Source of the DNA: Petaurus breviceps papuanus
Taxonomy: Eukaryota; Chordata; Mammalia; Diprotodontia; Petauridae
Length of the DNA: 64,000 nucleotides
NCBI GenBank assembly: GCA_028583685.1
Contig: JAMXIF010001210.1
Span: 10,585,468 to 10,649,467, forward strand
Direction: 5' to 3'
The notes beneath the pieces are model-generated. The model ran no database searches, had not been told where the DNA came from, and saw nothing but the letters and a program-made list of their open reading frames with translations. Below are positions 11,216 through 23,289 of this stretch, piece after piece. The stretch's first letter is position 1. Each line of letters opens with the position of its first letter. The position numbers and the translations under genes are program-made.

Positions 11216-13422
11216 TATAATAAAAATTCCAAGGCCAAAATTTTTTCAATGTTGTCATTTTAGTGATTACTATGTCTCTGTATGTCTGCATACAAGTCAA
11301 AACTAATTTTTATAATATATAAGTTTTTGAGTCTATTTCCATAGTTTGAATGGACTACATTTTATATGTAGATGTTCATTTCTATGCAATGGGAAAAAGA
11401 AACTAGTTTGATCTTTTTCCTTTAAATAACTTAAATGAGATAAGCTCATTTAAAGATTTTTGAGGGACCCATAGGGATTGTTTGAAGGTTGTAGAAGGAA
11501 CAAAATGTTGTTAGAGTCCTCATGGTCAAAAATGGCCTCAATGAATGTGTACTGCTTTGGTGCAGTCGACATTCTGAATCTTACTGAATCTAATCTTGGG
11601 ATCATATGAACTGACTCTCAAGTATGTCTAAGGTCACAGCTGGTATTTACTCCTGATGTAGGACACTGCTCCCAAACCTAAGCTGCTTTTTGTATTGATG
11701 GTTTCAATTATTCTATGTTCTGTTCTGGAATGTCACACAGCTTTTGCTAAGCATTACAGAATGAGAATATATTATTTAACTCTTTCTGCTCCTTTCTGAT
11801 TTCTGTGTAATGCTACAAGATATGTATGTAGGATTAAGTTGGAATTGGGGATGGAGAGAATTGGGATAAAAAAATAAGAGGCCAAATTAGTAGTGAATGC
11901 CCTACAAAGAACCAATTTGCCAATTCAGTTCACAAGAACAAAGGATTTTCTTTTAAAAAAAATAGACCTTATAATCAAAGCTATGCTGTGATTCTGTGGT
12001 TCTGTACTATAAAAAAAGGAGAGATCAGAGTTGTGGTCTTTTGTTTTCTCTTAACAAGCTAAATAAAGGCCTTTAGATATTGCTTGTGTTGTAGATCCAA
12101 ATACTTTTAAATTCTTCAGCCTCTAAGCATCTGAAGCACTAATTAACTAAAGGATAAGTGTTTTAGGAATTTAAAAGTATAAAAGATTTAAAAACCTCAA
12201 CACATCTAAAATAATCTTTGAGAATACTTCCTACAACAAAAGTTTAGCAGTTAAAATGGCCTGTTTATGAATTCTGGATGAGTCCCTTTTATTTTAAATA
12301 AATATTCAGCTAATGTGTTTTTGTGTTTTGTTCCCAGTCTGAAGATTTTTTCCATGTATATATATATTCACACCTCCCCCTCCATACACAAACCCCACCT
12401 CAGTTTGTGTGTTTTACATTTATGTATCCATTGATTTTATATAAAGATATTTGTCAAATAGGTATGCCTAATTGTAGATGAATGGGCCCAGTTAAAGTAT
12501 GAAGAGTTATTTAGGACCATTCAAAGTTAGCTGAAGAATCAACGAACTTGTAAGAGAATCCATAGTAATTAAAATGTCAACTTCCAACTTGAGTTAAGAA
12601 GATTCATAAATCAGTGAACCTATGAAAAAGTATCTTTAAGAACTTTGTTTTGATACTTTTGAAAATAAAATACAGAAGAAATTCCAAATTGTTTAACCCC
12701 AATCAAAAGCTTTAAGTTACTCTTGATGTTTGTTGATTGAATTAGGACCCATTGGGTCATTTACAGTTTGTTGTGCCTATCTGCAAATAGACAAATTTTC
12801 ATATATGTACTGTGACAACAGATGTGTAAAGATCTCAACTTGGCAGTTTCTAGCTATCTTGGCTTTATGTGAACTCCATTATCATTCTACTCAGTGATTT
12901 CCATTCCTCATTTTCTCAGTCTGTAAACTGGGACGAATATTGCCTGACTAATTTTTTTTATTATGGGGAACTTGGGAGGATAAATGTAATTATGGAAATG
13001 AATCATTAGCAATTCCCTGGAAAATATGCGCTCTCCCATATGTGAAAGAGCTACAAAGTAGTATTTGTTTGTTGTAGGAAAAAATAACTTTGTAACAAAA
13101 CTATTGTTTGTTGGAGGAAGTTATCATGTTGTAGAATTTATTGGACCAAGTAGGCTAGATAAAAACTTCTTTCAACAACATGAAGACTACCTTTTAATTA
13201 ACATTCCTTTCTGATGCTTTGCATTTTTATATATTTTCAACTTGTCATATAAATTTGATGATTCATGTATAAAAACCCACAAGTTCATATTATTTTGCTT
13301 TTTTTTAGTATTTCATATATGTACCTCATAGGCAACTACTGCTGAAATTAATCATATGTTTTTCTTCTATTTATCACAGTGACTATTATGGATTTGTCAT
13401 TAAAAAGTGAAAAATCACATAC

Positions 13423-13471
13423 CACACAGGAGGCTTCATATTGCTTTCCCAGTTTGGGCCTCAAAAAGGCA
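13423..13471 (-). CDS. UNC80: UNC80 exon 2
   Basis: This micro-exon of 49 nt is preceded by TTTTTCAG and followed by the donor GTATGTGA. Its first base completes a serine codon from exon 1, and the rest reads AFLRPKLGKQYEASCV. This equals residues about 32-47 of human UNC80 as I recall them. It ends in phase 0, so exon 3 starts with a full codon. It is too short to appear as an open frame and was found by reading the minus strand for the expected peptide. Confidence 0.93.
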
Positions 13472-14436
13472 CTGAAAAATTAACAAATTTAAAAAAAATT
13501 GAAGCAATAACAAGCAAAGTATTATATATATTTTTATATAATCATTAAACACCCTTTGTATTTTTACAGCTAACAATGTTAAAAGCATTAGGATCATAAA
13601 ACTCCAATGTCATGTTTAAGAGCAGTAATGAACAAGCATTTATTATCAGCTACAGTCATTGTTTTATAGAGTAATTCCATATTCAAGGGTCTTGTGTTCC
13701 GTATTAACCTAATGGTAAGAGTGAGATTTATATCAGAAATGGTTATGTACTTGATGTACTTCAAATTTGCTACTAATATGGTTGAACACTGCAAATGATT
13801 ACACCTTCTTAGACTTGGACTTGAAGTGAAGGCCACAATTTTCAGAATCCATTTTTACATCTGGCAGCTATATATTTTAGGGTTTGCTTTTTGGGAAAGG
13901 GTTTGGGCCTTTCCAAGAAAAAAAAAAAAAGGCAATCTTTGGCTGAAAAGCTTCCTCAAGGGCTTTAACCAGGAAGATGACGATCTTGTCTAAGTGAAAG
14001 CAAAAATGGTAACAAGTGGTCATAGCGGGCCCTCTCTCAATATGACAAACTGGACAAACAACAGGTCACTGGGCTAAAATTACAGCAGGAGGCGGAGGAG
14101 AAATCAGGACGTAGAAGCACGTTTATCCTTCTTGTTCCGCCTCCCCCTCTTCCCTCTCCAGCTATCTTTCTCTATCTTCCAAATAATGTATATGTGTATA
14201 TATGTATGTATATGCATGCACACATATACAATGTAGATATCCATATCTCTATATTGAGAGCTTCCTGCCTGTATGTCATCAAACTTCATTAAAACAACAC
14301 AAAAAAAGGATTCCAAAGGCTTGCTTTTCTCCTCCCCAGAGAGGTAGTTGCACGCAGTGGTGCCGCAGCAACAGCAGCAGAGCATCCGGCCCCATCCAGA
14401 GCATCTCCAGTGGCCCAGGGAACAGGGGATGGGGGG
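13472..14436 (-). other. UNC80: UNC80 intron 1 (and hidden part of exon 1)
   Basis: This is about 0.96 kb with no recognised repeat apart from A/T runs and a short alternating TA/TG tract near 14186-14230. The segment next to the gap is GC-rich and does not encode UNC80. Confidence 0.75.
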
Positions 14437-14446
14437 NNNNNNNNNN
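14437..14446. other. Assembly gap (10 N) inside UNC80 exon 1
   Basis: A run of exactly ten N sits in GC-rich sequence, immediately after the fourth codon of UNC80. Because some 80 nt of coding sequence plus a splice donor must fit here, the real gap is longer than ten bases. GC-rich first exons are often lost in assembly. Confidence 0.95.
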
Positions 14447-14459
14447 TCCTCTTCACCAT
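14447..14459 (-). CDS. UNC80: UNC80 exon 1, only the first codons visible
   Basis: UNC80 is a scaffold of about 3,250 residues that links UNC79 to the NALCN sodium-leak channel and sets neuronal resting excitability. On the minus strand ATGGTGAAGAGGA encodes MVKR plus the first base of the next codon, matching the human UNC80 start (MVKRKSSEG as I recall it). The context is CATCATGG, with G at +4. The next 10 bases are N. The sequence after the gap does not encode the expected remainder (about 27 codons ending in the first two bases of a serine codon), so most of the exon and its donor are missing from the assembly. The assignment is supported by exons 2-4 following in the right order and phase. 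Confidence 0.85.
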
Positions 14460-15115
14460 GATGGTGGCTCCTGTGAGCCCTATTGAGGGACCCAGCACTG
14501 CCTCCTCGGTAGCCGCCGCCGCCTCCTCTTCTTCCTCCTCCCGCTGCTCCCCCCAACTCTCATCCCCTCCTTCCCCGAGGCAGTGCCGGCTCTCTCCGCC
14601 CAGATCTCCCGTCCCTCTCCCCTTCCCCCGCCCCCCTCCGCCGGTGTAAAATGGCTGCGGGAGGAGGGAAGGATTGGAGGAACAGCGAAGGGAGGAGGGG
14701 GGAGGAAGAAGATGTCCGCCTCGCCCCCTACTCTCCCTTCCTTTGCTTTCAGCACCTCCCACTGTGGACAGCGACCCGTGTCGGGCAGTTCAGCTTGGGG
14801 TTATGGGAAGGCAGCAAGCAGCAACCGGGTAAAGCTCTATGTAGGTAGTTTCCACTCTCAGCATCTCCCTTCTGTCCCGCTGCGTCTTTTCCTTTAGCCT
14901 AATTCGGCCTCTTCAGCCTGCAGTAAAACTGTTTCTTTCCTACTAGCTGTACCCCAGGAGTGTCCACTGTTTCCTGACCTCCAGCAGTGACTGGAGGACA
15001 GCACAGTTTGGGAAGGAGGAGCATTTGGGAGCTGCAAAGCTGTCATTGACACTAACATCACTCACACCTCTAGCAAGGAGATCAGGTGCACCCCTTGAGT
15101 CTCCATTTCCACCCC

Positions 15116-15118
<3 letters not shown>

Positions 15119-15168
<50 letters not shown>
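15119..15168. repeat. (CA)n microsatellite upstream of UNC80
   Basis: About 25 uninterrupted CA units lie some 650 nt upstream of the UNC80 start codon. Confidence 0.97.
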
Positions 15169-15170
<2 letters not shown>

Positions 15171-16367
15171 CCTGTCCCTGAAGCTCAGCAGGAAGGGTGC
15201 ATGGGACGAAAAAAAGTGAAAACCAGGAAGAGCTGCAAGCTTGGCAGGTCAGAGAAAACTGTAAATTACTGTGATGTGAGAATTTAAAATGTCAGCAGGA
15301 AACTGACATTGCCTGTACTGTTTCTTTCTGAAAAAGACAAAACCCAAAGAAACCAAGATGAACCAGTTGTGGATGAAAGTTAATTGGTGTGAGGAAGAGC
15401 ACACATAATTATCTTGTGCAGCCATTTATTTTTTACTGTGGTCCATTGGATACATTTGAGTGACACCTTTTGCTCTTTCCCTGGCCACCCTTACTTTCTT
15501 GGGCTTCCAGAGTCAAAATGATGAAATATCAAGGTTTCAGAATTATACAAATTTTAGGCAAATTTACAACTGTAAAACCAAATGTAGAAAGAAGCAAAAA
15601 TATGGGGTCATTGGTCTAGAAATAAAACATTAGAAATTGGGGGGGAGGGGCAGGGCATCATGTAATCTTCATTCATATAAGCATTTGCATATAAACAAAA
15701 TTACAGACCTGCAATGAATGAAGTAAATAGACACCAAGAGAACCAAACATATACTGCTTGTTGTGGAAAAGGCTATCTGTAATACATGGATATTTTGACT
15801 CACATGGATGTTTTCTCCATTTACTGTTCATAGTGATAATATTTTTAAAATAAGTTTTTTAACTTACCCTACTGTTTCTCCTGTCCTCTCTTCCAAGGGA
15901 GCCATCCCACATAATAATACTTTTTAAAAACAAAAAAAGAAGAAGAGAAAAATCAGCAAAAATTATTGATACATTGAAAAAGTCTGAAAATATGTGCAAT
16001 GTACATCACTTATGGACCTCCCATCTCTACAAAAGGGGGGGGGATTGGGAGATATCTACAAGCCACACTTATTCTTTATAATTTCTCAACATTCACTTTT
16101 GATTTTCTTTGAGATTACATAATGCCAACTTTTAAAAATAAGAATACAAATCAATGAGAATATACCAAATTGAAAGTAAGTTTTTAATTTAGATTCTGAA
16201 AAATGAATGAAAGAAGGGCCAGGACAAAACAAATCCCAATTAGTCCAATAATGGACTTTGGAAACCTTGTAATTTAAAAAACCCCAGGAAGGATGGAATG
16301 GGAAAGCATAGAATCATAGATAAGTGGTGTATCTTTTTTAGAAATGTTGGATAAGATGGTAATAGGA

Positions 16368-16368
<1 letters not shown>

Positions 16369-16401
<33 letters not shown>

Positions 16402-16407
16402 GTATAT
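16369..16407. repeat. (TA)n microsatellite
   Basis: Alternating TA with two TG interruptions. Confidence 0.95.
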
Positions 16408-16439
16408 AAGTAGTAATGAGGAAAATAATCATAAGAATT

Positions 16440-16620
16440 ATTTTTTCAACCTTCATTATCAAAGAGGATTAAAGTCATCACAAAGTTGATCTCTTGCAGG
16501 TGAATTGGATTTAAGTGAGGCAGAGGTGCAGTAGATGACCTTGGCCTTTCTAAATTAAGGTCTTTTCCAGGCATCAGCTTCTCTAAGGCAACACCCATTC
16601 AATGACTAAGGGCTAAGTAA
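16440..16620 (-). mobile_element. RTE-tailed repeat fragment
   Basis: ATTATCAAAGAGGATTAAAG and GGTGAATTGGATTTAAGTGA are diverged from the copy at 2930-3470 but collinear with it. Confidence 0.5.
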
Positions 16621-16675
16621 AAACTGAGGCAAATAAAGAATACCATCGTTTGCCTGTTGAAAACAGAAGAGCTAG

Positions 16676-16840
16676 GGGCAGCTACATGGTGCAGTGAATA
16701 GAGCACCAGCCCTGGAGTCAGGAGGACCTGGGTTTGGATCTGGCCTCAGACACTTAACACAAAAACTAGCCATGTGACCTTGGGCAAGCCACTTAACCCC
16801 AATTGCCCTCCAAAAAGCAAAAAAAAAACAAAAAAACCCA
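16676..16840 (+). mobile_element. WALLSI-like SINE
   Basis: GGGGCAGCTACATGGTGCAG to CTTAACCCCAATTGCCCTCC plus an A-rich tail. The flanks CAGAAGAGCTA and CAGAAGGGCTA look like a target duplication with one change. Confidence 0.88.
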
Positions 16841-16924
16841 GAAGGGCTACCCTGGCAATCATGTCTCTCACATGGACAATATGAACCAACTGCTCCATTT
16901 TTGCATTTGTAAAGCACCCAGCCA

Positions 16925-17740
16925 ATGTGAAATCCTCAAACAGGAACTGTTCAAGGTGTGCTTTTCAAAATGTCAATGAAGACTTGAATAGAGGCAATGT
17001 AACTGTTCCAAGAAAATCTGTGATAAAGAGAAACTGAGGCACAAAGTTCCAAGCATGTTCAGTTTATTAGTAAAGATAGCAGTAACCAATAAAAGGGATA
17101 CAAGTTTTCTTAGAAGTCAAGGTGGCATCAGACAGTTGGAGCAGCTTTTTTATACAGTTGAAAGGAGAGCAGTACCAAAAATAGTCCTGTGACTAAGAAT
17201 GTGATTAGTCTGCCACAGAGATGGAGAGTGAGATATTCTTGACTTGACTCACGAAGGGGATTTTCAGAACTTTTCCATAAATATCTTCTGGAAAATCTTG
17301 TGGTGGTCAAACATCCTGTGACCAGGTCGACTCATCTCTCCCCCAAGGTCAGCAAATTCACAAATATGAGTTACAGGCTTAAGGAAATTCAAATTCACAT
17401 AATGAAGGGACCAAGCAATATATAGTGGATTGATTATTTATTTATTTTTAAAAGCAATTGGGGTTAAGTAACTTGCTGAAAGTTACATGGCCAGGTGTTT
17501 CTGGGTGGGGATTAAGTGTCTGAGCCTGGATTTGATCCCAGGTTATCCCAACTCTGGGGCTGGTGCTCTTACTTGCTGTGCTACCTGGCTGCCCCATGGA
17601 TTGATTATTAATACATAATAAATTGACTAAGACTTATTAAAACAATACAAAATAAAAGGGAACATCAATTTTCAATTTCTCACAGTGTAGTAAAAAGAAC
17701 AGTAGATTTGGACACAGAGCTTTGCTACTCATAATTAGTG
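16925..17740 (-). mobile_element. Possible LTR-type fossil
   Basis: Read on the minus strand, a block around 17040-17100 has a polyadenylation-like AATAAACTGAACATGC followed by a stretch resembling an LTR end. I could not identify a family or define the ends. It is old and broken, and a younger SINE (17439-17596) sits inside it. This is a weak call. Confidence 0.25.
17439..17596 (-). mobile_element. WALLSI-like SINE, 'CACCTGGCC' subtype
   Basis: It is the reverse complement of the subtype at 9666. The 13-nt target duplication TGGATTGATTATT lies at 17426-17438 and 17597-17609. Confidence 0.88.
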
Positions 17741-17915
17741 TTGATCTAGACCAAAATACTTAAAGTTTTCAGCCTTGGTTTCTTCACCTGTAAAATTAGG
17801 AAGATATACTAGTTGATTTCTCAGGTCCTTTCCACATTGATTTCCTATAAAGTTGTTTGGATGGGAAAAGAGTCTGTTGAAAAATTACAAAATTCTGCTT
17901 CAGTAAAAATCTTGG

Positions 17916-18487
17916 ACTTTCCCCTAAGATGGCATTGAAGATGAAGAAGGAAGTTCTTGTCCTCCCCACTCCCCCAAGACAGAAGCTTACTCCAAGGCCT
18001 TGGAGACCAAGTAGGTGGTGCTGAAGGGTGTCCATAGCCACAAAAAGAAAAAAGATCCAAATATCCCCCACCTTCTGGTGACCCAAGACACTAAGACTTT
18101 GAAGGCAGCCCAAATACCCTTGGAAAAGTGCTGCTCAGAGAAACAAGTTTGATCACTATGCCATTCTTAAGTTTCCCTTGACCACTGAGTCTGCTATGAA
18201 GAAGATTGAGGACAATAACATCCAGTCTTCATTGTAGACATTAAAACCAACAAGCATCAGATCAAACAGGCTGTAAAGAAGCTATATGATATCGACGTGG
18301 TCAAGGTCAACACACTGATCCGACCTGATGGAGAGAAGAAGGCCTCTGTCCAACTTGCTCCAGGTTATGTTGCTTTAGATGTTGCCAACAAAATTGGAAT
18401 CATCTAACCAGTGTCCAGCTGTTCCATTCCACCTATAATAAAAATAAAATATATAAAAAAATAAAAATAAATAAAAATAAAAAATAA
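17916..18487 (+). pseudogene. RPL23A: RPL23A processed pseudogene
   Basis: This is a retrocopy of the mRNA for ribosomal protein L23a of the large subunit. A start ATGGCATTGAAGATGAAGAA is at 17929. The C-terminal half is best preserved: [51 protein letters not shown] and DVANKIGII before TAA at 18405-18407. No introns are present. An A-rich tail (18430-18487) follows. An 11-nt direct repeat AAAAATCTTGG (17905-17915 and 18488-18498) brackets the copy, so it arrived through L1 machinery. In-frame stops and indels in the N-terminal half and near 18225 show it is not functional. The parent gene lies elsewhere. Confidence 0.93.
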
Positions 18488-18559
18488 AAAAATCTTGGTG
18501 GAGAGATAGAACTATGAACATCTATTCTTTTTTATTTTCTTTTTTTAGATAGATAAAAG

Positions 18560-18900
18560 ATAGATTAAAGCATCCATTTAGTGCTTACTATGTGCCCTGC
18601 ACACACTGTGCTAAGCAGTGGGAATACAAATATGAACAGGAAGACCAGCTGTGTAATCAAAGAACTTACATTCTAATGGGAGAAATTAACACATTAAAAG
18701 AGGACTGAAAAGTAGGAGCAGAGGTGGGGAGAGGTACCCACTGGGGCAATGTGAAATCCTCAAGAACAGAACTGAGAAAAGACTGAACATGCCTGATTTG
18801 ATCCCTTCCTCAAATGGAAGTTCTGAGAGAGAACTTGCCAAGTAGCAAAGGAGGAAGTCACATCTTCCAGTGTGTGGAGGCAAAGTCCAGAGAGAATCCA
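18560..18900 (+). repeat. Ancient interspersed repeat, class not assigned
   Basis: GCTTACTATGTGCCCTGCAC, TGTGCTAAGCAGTGGGAATA and CTTACATTCTAATGGGAGAA recur in related form at 42850-42980 and 57010-57300. This is L2/CR1-like wording, but I cannot place the family. Confidence 0.45.
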
Positions 18901-19039
18901 AGAGATGAATGAATTTATCATCAACAACTACAAACATTTTAAAATACAAAATAAAAAAATATAAAATTGTATTGTGAACTTCTGTAACAGTTTTTAAAAC
19001 TATACAAAGTATGTATACACATACATATATAATATTTCA

Positions 19040-20470
19040 ACAAGGCAGTAACAAAAATTATATTTGTGCCACCTTTTGTATTTCTTTGGATATTTATTGT
19101 CAATGTTTTTGCCCCACCTTTACTACATACTAGTTATATAATCTTAGGTAATCTTTGCTTCTACAAAAAAGAATTGCTATAAATAGTTTTGTACAGATAG
19201 GTCCTTTTCCTTTTTCTTTGAACTCTTTGAAATACAGACCTAATAGTGGTATTTCTGGGTCAAACGGTATGCACAGTTTTATAGCCCTTTGTTTACAGTC
19301 CTAAATTGTTCTTCAGAATGGTTGAACCAGTTCATAATTCCACCAACTGTGCTCTAGAGTCCTGGTTCCCCCACATCTATTTCCTCTAGTATTTGTCATT
19401 TTCCTTTTCTTTTATGCTAGCCAATCTGATAGGTGTGAAGCATTTCTCTGATCAATAGTGATTTACATTTTCCACAGGACTACTGATAGCTTTAATTTCT
19501 TCCTCTGAAAATTGTCTGTGTATATACTTTGATAATTTATCAATTGGGGAATGGCTCTTATTTTTATAAATTTGGCTCAGTTACCTAAATATTTGAGAAA
19601 TGAGGTCTTTATCAGAGAAACTTGCTGTAAAATTCTCTCCTCCCCCAGTTTCCTACTTTCCTTCTAATTTTGGCTACATAGGTTTTATTTGCACAAAAGT
19701 TTTTTTAATTTCATGTAATCAAAATTTTCAATTTTACTTACCATGGTCCTCTCTCTCTCTTGTTTGGCCATAATCTCTTCCTTAACCATAGATCTGACAG
19801 GTCAATTTTTCTAAGCTTCCCTAATTTGCTTATGATATAACCTTTTATGTCTATATCCTCTACCCATTTTTACTTTATCTTGGCATACGGTGTGAAATAT
19901 TGGTCTATGCCTAGTTTCTGCTAGATTTTTATTTAATTTTTTTTTTAGTTTTCATAATGATTTTTGTCAAATGGTGAATTCTTGCTCCAAAAGCTTGGAT
20001 CTTTGGGTTTATCAAACACTAGATTACTATGGTAATTTGCTACTGTGTATTGTGTACCCAATCTCTTCCACTGATCAGCCTTTCTATTTCTTAACCATTC
20101 CCATGTTGTTTTAATGATTACCACTTATTAATATAGTTTGAAATATGGTACTGCTAGGCAATTTTCCTTCACACTTGATTGCCTTGATATTCTTGACCTT
20201 TTATTTTTCCAGAGAAATTTTATCATTTTTCCTATTTTATAAAAGAAGTCTTTGGTAGTTTGATTAGCATGGTACTGAATAAGTAATTACTTTAGGTATA
20301 ATTGTCATTTTTTATTAAATTGGCTTGGCCTACTCATGGGTAATTAATATTCCTTCTGTTTAGATCTGTCTTTATTTGCATGAAAAGTATGTTGTATTGT
20401 GTTTATATAGTTCCTGGGTTTCTCTTGGCAAGTAGATTAAAATTTTGTAGTGTCTGCAGTTATTTTAAAT
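19040..20470 (-). mobile_element. L1 LINE ORF2 3' fragment
   Basis: GGTATTTCTGGGTCAAACGG, GCCAATCTGATAGGTGTGAA and TCAATTGGGGAATGGCTCTT are reverse-complement L1 ORF2 3' landmarks. No long open frame survives. Confidence 0.8.
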
Positions 20471-20529
20471 TGAAGTTCTCCTTCTATCTCTTCCTGCTGG
20501 GTATTGCAGGTCATAGATAGAAGAGATGG

Positions 20530-21320
20530 GGTATTTTATTCATGGAACATCCAAGAGATCAATGTAATTAAACTGAAGTGTACATGTTGGGGAGCAAGGT
20601 ATAAGAAGACTGGAAAGATGGAAGGTAGCTAGATGATGAATGATTTTGAATGCCCAAAAGAGAATTTGCATGTGCTCCTGGAGGCAATAGAAAGACAGTG
20701 ATGTTTATTGGGTAGGGAAGGTGTGGGTGACATAAGACCCAGCTTTAGGAAAATCTCTTTAGTGGATGAATGAAGGAAGGTCTAGAGCAGTGAGACCCAT
20801 TAGACAGGCTATTGCAAGAGTCAAGGCATGTGGTATGAAGGCATGCATTAAAGTGGTGGTAGTGTCAGAGGGTAGAAAGGGGCATATTTGAGAGCTGTTG
20901 CACAGGTGAAAATTGCAGGCCTTGGTAAAATCTTGTGTATGGAGTGTGTGTGTGAGAGAGAGAGATAATGAGGAAGCCAGGATGATTCTCAGGTTTACAA
21001 ACCTGAGGGACTGGAGGGATGGTATTACCCTTCAAATTAGTAGGGAAATAGGAGGAGGGGAGAGTTTAGGGAAATATAATAAGTTCTGCTTTGGACATAT
21101 TGAGTTTAAGATGCCTACTGCAATGCAGTCTGAAATGTCTGAAAGGCAGTTTAAAAGATAAGATTGGAGTTTAGCAGAGAGATTGGGCAGGAAAGGTAGA
21201 TTGAGGAACATCAACATAGAGATGGTAATTTAATCCATGCAAGTTGATGAGACCACCAAATGAAGTAAAATAGAAGGTGAAAAGAAGCCCCAGGATAGAA
21301 ACCTGAAGGGCACTTATGAT
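20530..21320 (+). repeat. Ancient interspersed repeat, class not assigned
   Basis: CATATTGAGTTTAAGATGCC, TCAACATAGAGATGGTAATT and GATGAGACCACCAAATGAAG form a block also present, diverged, around 37940-38070. It is likely an old mammalian repeat. Confidence 0.45.
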
Positions 21321-21329
21321 GTGCCTACA

Positions 21330-21690
21330 AACACAGGCTCCTTGAAATCTCCCAACTTACACAACCATGCCCTCAAATTACCCTTGTCATAGCCAAACTC
21401 CTAGGAAAATGTCTACACTCTCCTAGCTCATAATCTGTCAACCCATGTAGTCTGGTTTCTGACATCATTACTCAACTGAAAGTATTCTCTCCAGTTATAA
21501 ATGACCTATTATTTGGCAAATCGAATAGCTTTTTCTTATTCAGCTTCCTTCTTGACCTCTTTTAGGTTTCAGAACTGTTAGCCATCCTCTCTTCCAAGAT
21601 ACTCTCACCTTTCTGGGTTTTTGGGGCAGTGCTCTGTCTTCATTCTCCTTCCAATTGTTCGATCACATCTACTGAGTTTTCTAGATCATT
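21330..21690 (+). mobile_element. L2 LINE, reverse-transcriptase region fragment
   Basis: CAACCCATGTAGTCTGGTTT, TAAATGACCTATTATTTGGC and TTCCTTCTTGACCTCTTTTA match the L2 stretch that encodes the QSGFRP to LLDLSAAFD part of the polymerase. It is decayed. Confidence 0.6.
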
Positions 21691-21699
21691 ATCCACAAG

Positions 21700-21892
21700 C
21701 AGTGGTGTCAAATTAAAATAGAAATGGGATCATTAAATTGCACATAAAGATCCTAGTGAACTGCACCTTGACTTAGAAAACCACTTATTAACATTATCTA
21801 TGTTCTATTGAATTTTATTTTGCTAAATATTTTCCAATTGCATTTTTTATCTGGTTTGGGCAACACTCATGGTGGTGTGTTTGACACCTTTA
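21700..21892 (+). mobile_element. hAT-like short DNA transposon (GGTGTCAAA family)
   Basis: It starts CAGTGGTGTCAAATTAAAAT and ends GTGTGTTTGACACCTT. Related copies lie at 27452-27657 (reverse) and 45350-45552. Confidence 0.55.
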
Positions 21893-22849
21893 TTCATAGC
21901 ATATTTCCTAACTGTGGGGGAGGGGAAAAGGGGAAGAAAACCCCATTTATTCAGCATCTGTCATGTGCCAGCCACTGTACTAAACACCTTATAAATATTA
22001 TTTTGTTTCTGTGGTTGACTTAAGGTCTTCAATAAACATTTCTTAAATTTGTAGAATTCTGGTGCTTTTAAGAGGAATGAGTGTTGTATTTTATCTTTTG
22101 ATATAGTTTTATGATTTAAATTTTCTTTAATTAATATTTTAATTAAACTCATAAGAAGAAAATGAAAAATAGCATATTGTGGTCTATTAGGAGAGCAATA
22201 ATATTATGTCAAAAAAACTGCACACACCTTAAATAAAAAATACTACTAAAAATATTAACCATCAACGGAACCTTTAGCAAGTCATACACACACACACACA
22301 CACATATATGTATATAATGACTTTACTGATAGAGAGTCTTGCCTTGATATTGATGATTGCTAACTGATCAGAGTTGTGATTTCTATCTTACATAGGCATG
22401 GTCTGCAGTGTCCCAAAACTATCACAATAATAGCATCAAAGATTACTGATCACAGATCACTATAACAGATATAATAATGATTAAAAGTTTAAAATATTGT
22501 GAGAATTACAAAAATGTGAAATAGGGACACAATGTGAGCACATGCCATTGGAAAAATGGTGCTGATAGAATTGCTTGATACAGGGTTGCCACAAATCTTC
22601 AATTATGTAAAAAGCACAATATCTGTGTAGTACAATAAAGGGAAATATAATAAAATGAGCTATGCCTATAGGACAATGTTCCATCCCCATTTCATCCCTT
22701 TCTGGACTGTACTCTTGATTCTCCATAGGATTTTTTCTACCATGTAATAGAGACCATTTCACCTTGGAAGCTCACTTCATCCCAGGACTGCCTCTCACCA
22801 TTCTCCAATGACTAAAGGGTCAAAGGTTATGAGCAATCTATTCTGAAAA

Positions 22850-23000
22850 GAATTACAGACTTTTAACAAGTATATGAAAATTTCTCTAATTCATTAATTA
22901 GAAGTATGCATATTGAAACAACTGTCATTTTGCCTCACATCCAGAAAATTGATAAAGCCGAGAATAGTCAATGTTGGAGTGAAGTAGTCCCCTTATTCCA
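22850..23000 (+). mobile_element. L1 fragment
   Basis: TTAGAAGTATGCATATTGAA and CCAGAAAATTGATAAAGCCG resemble the L1 ORF2 3' stretch at 3690-3760. Confidence 0.45.
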
Positions 23001-23289
23001 CTTTACTCTGTATATTTTCATTGGGCTAAAACTAATTACCATATTTTACATAATTTTAACTTACAGTAGTTTAAATTCAAATACATGTAAACAGTTCATG
23101 GGATTCACTAGTTACACTTAATCAATACCTAACTGTATTGAACAAGATTGACTTCCCAAAAGTTATATAAGAATCCACCTTCCTCCTTTCTTTGCAGAAG
23201 TAGGGAACTATGGGTAAGGAATACTACAAGTGATGCTATACTTCTTTGATACACTGATTTGTTTGGCTGAAATTTTTTCCTCTTCTATA

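Larger units (their letters stand above)
10464..13422 (-). other. UNC80: UNC80 intron 2
   Basis: The part nearest exon 3 contains an L1 3' end (10535-10745) and MIR pieces (10760-11215). From about 11220 to 13422 no interspersed repeat was recognised: 2.2 kb of plain AT-rich sequence close to the promoter. Confidence 0.8.
14340..14900 (-). promoter_or_regulatory. UNC80: UNC80 CpG-rich promoter and 5' UTR
   Basis: This is the only GC-rich stretch of the window. By eye it has roughly 25-30 CpG dinucleotides in about 560 nt, against almost none elsewhere. It surrounds the UNC80 start codon, with GCC repeats (14510-14530) and long purine/pyrimidine asymmetric tracts upstream of the ATG. No TATA box is evident. 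The transcription start is not determined and probably lies between 14500 and 14900. Open frames on both strands here come from the base composition. Confidence 0.75.

Noticed and set aside
14104-14762. Open frames of 150 residues or so on the minus strand around the UNC80 start
   Set aside because: They come from GC-rich, stop-poor 5' UTR and intron 1 sequence and run through the N gap. Only MVKR at 14448-14459 belongs to UNC80.
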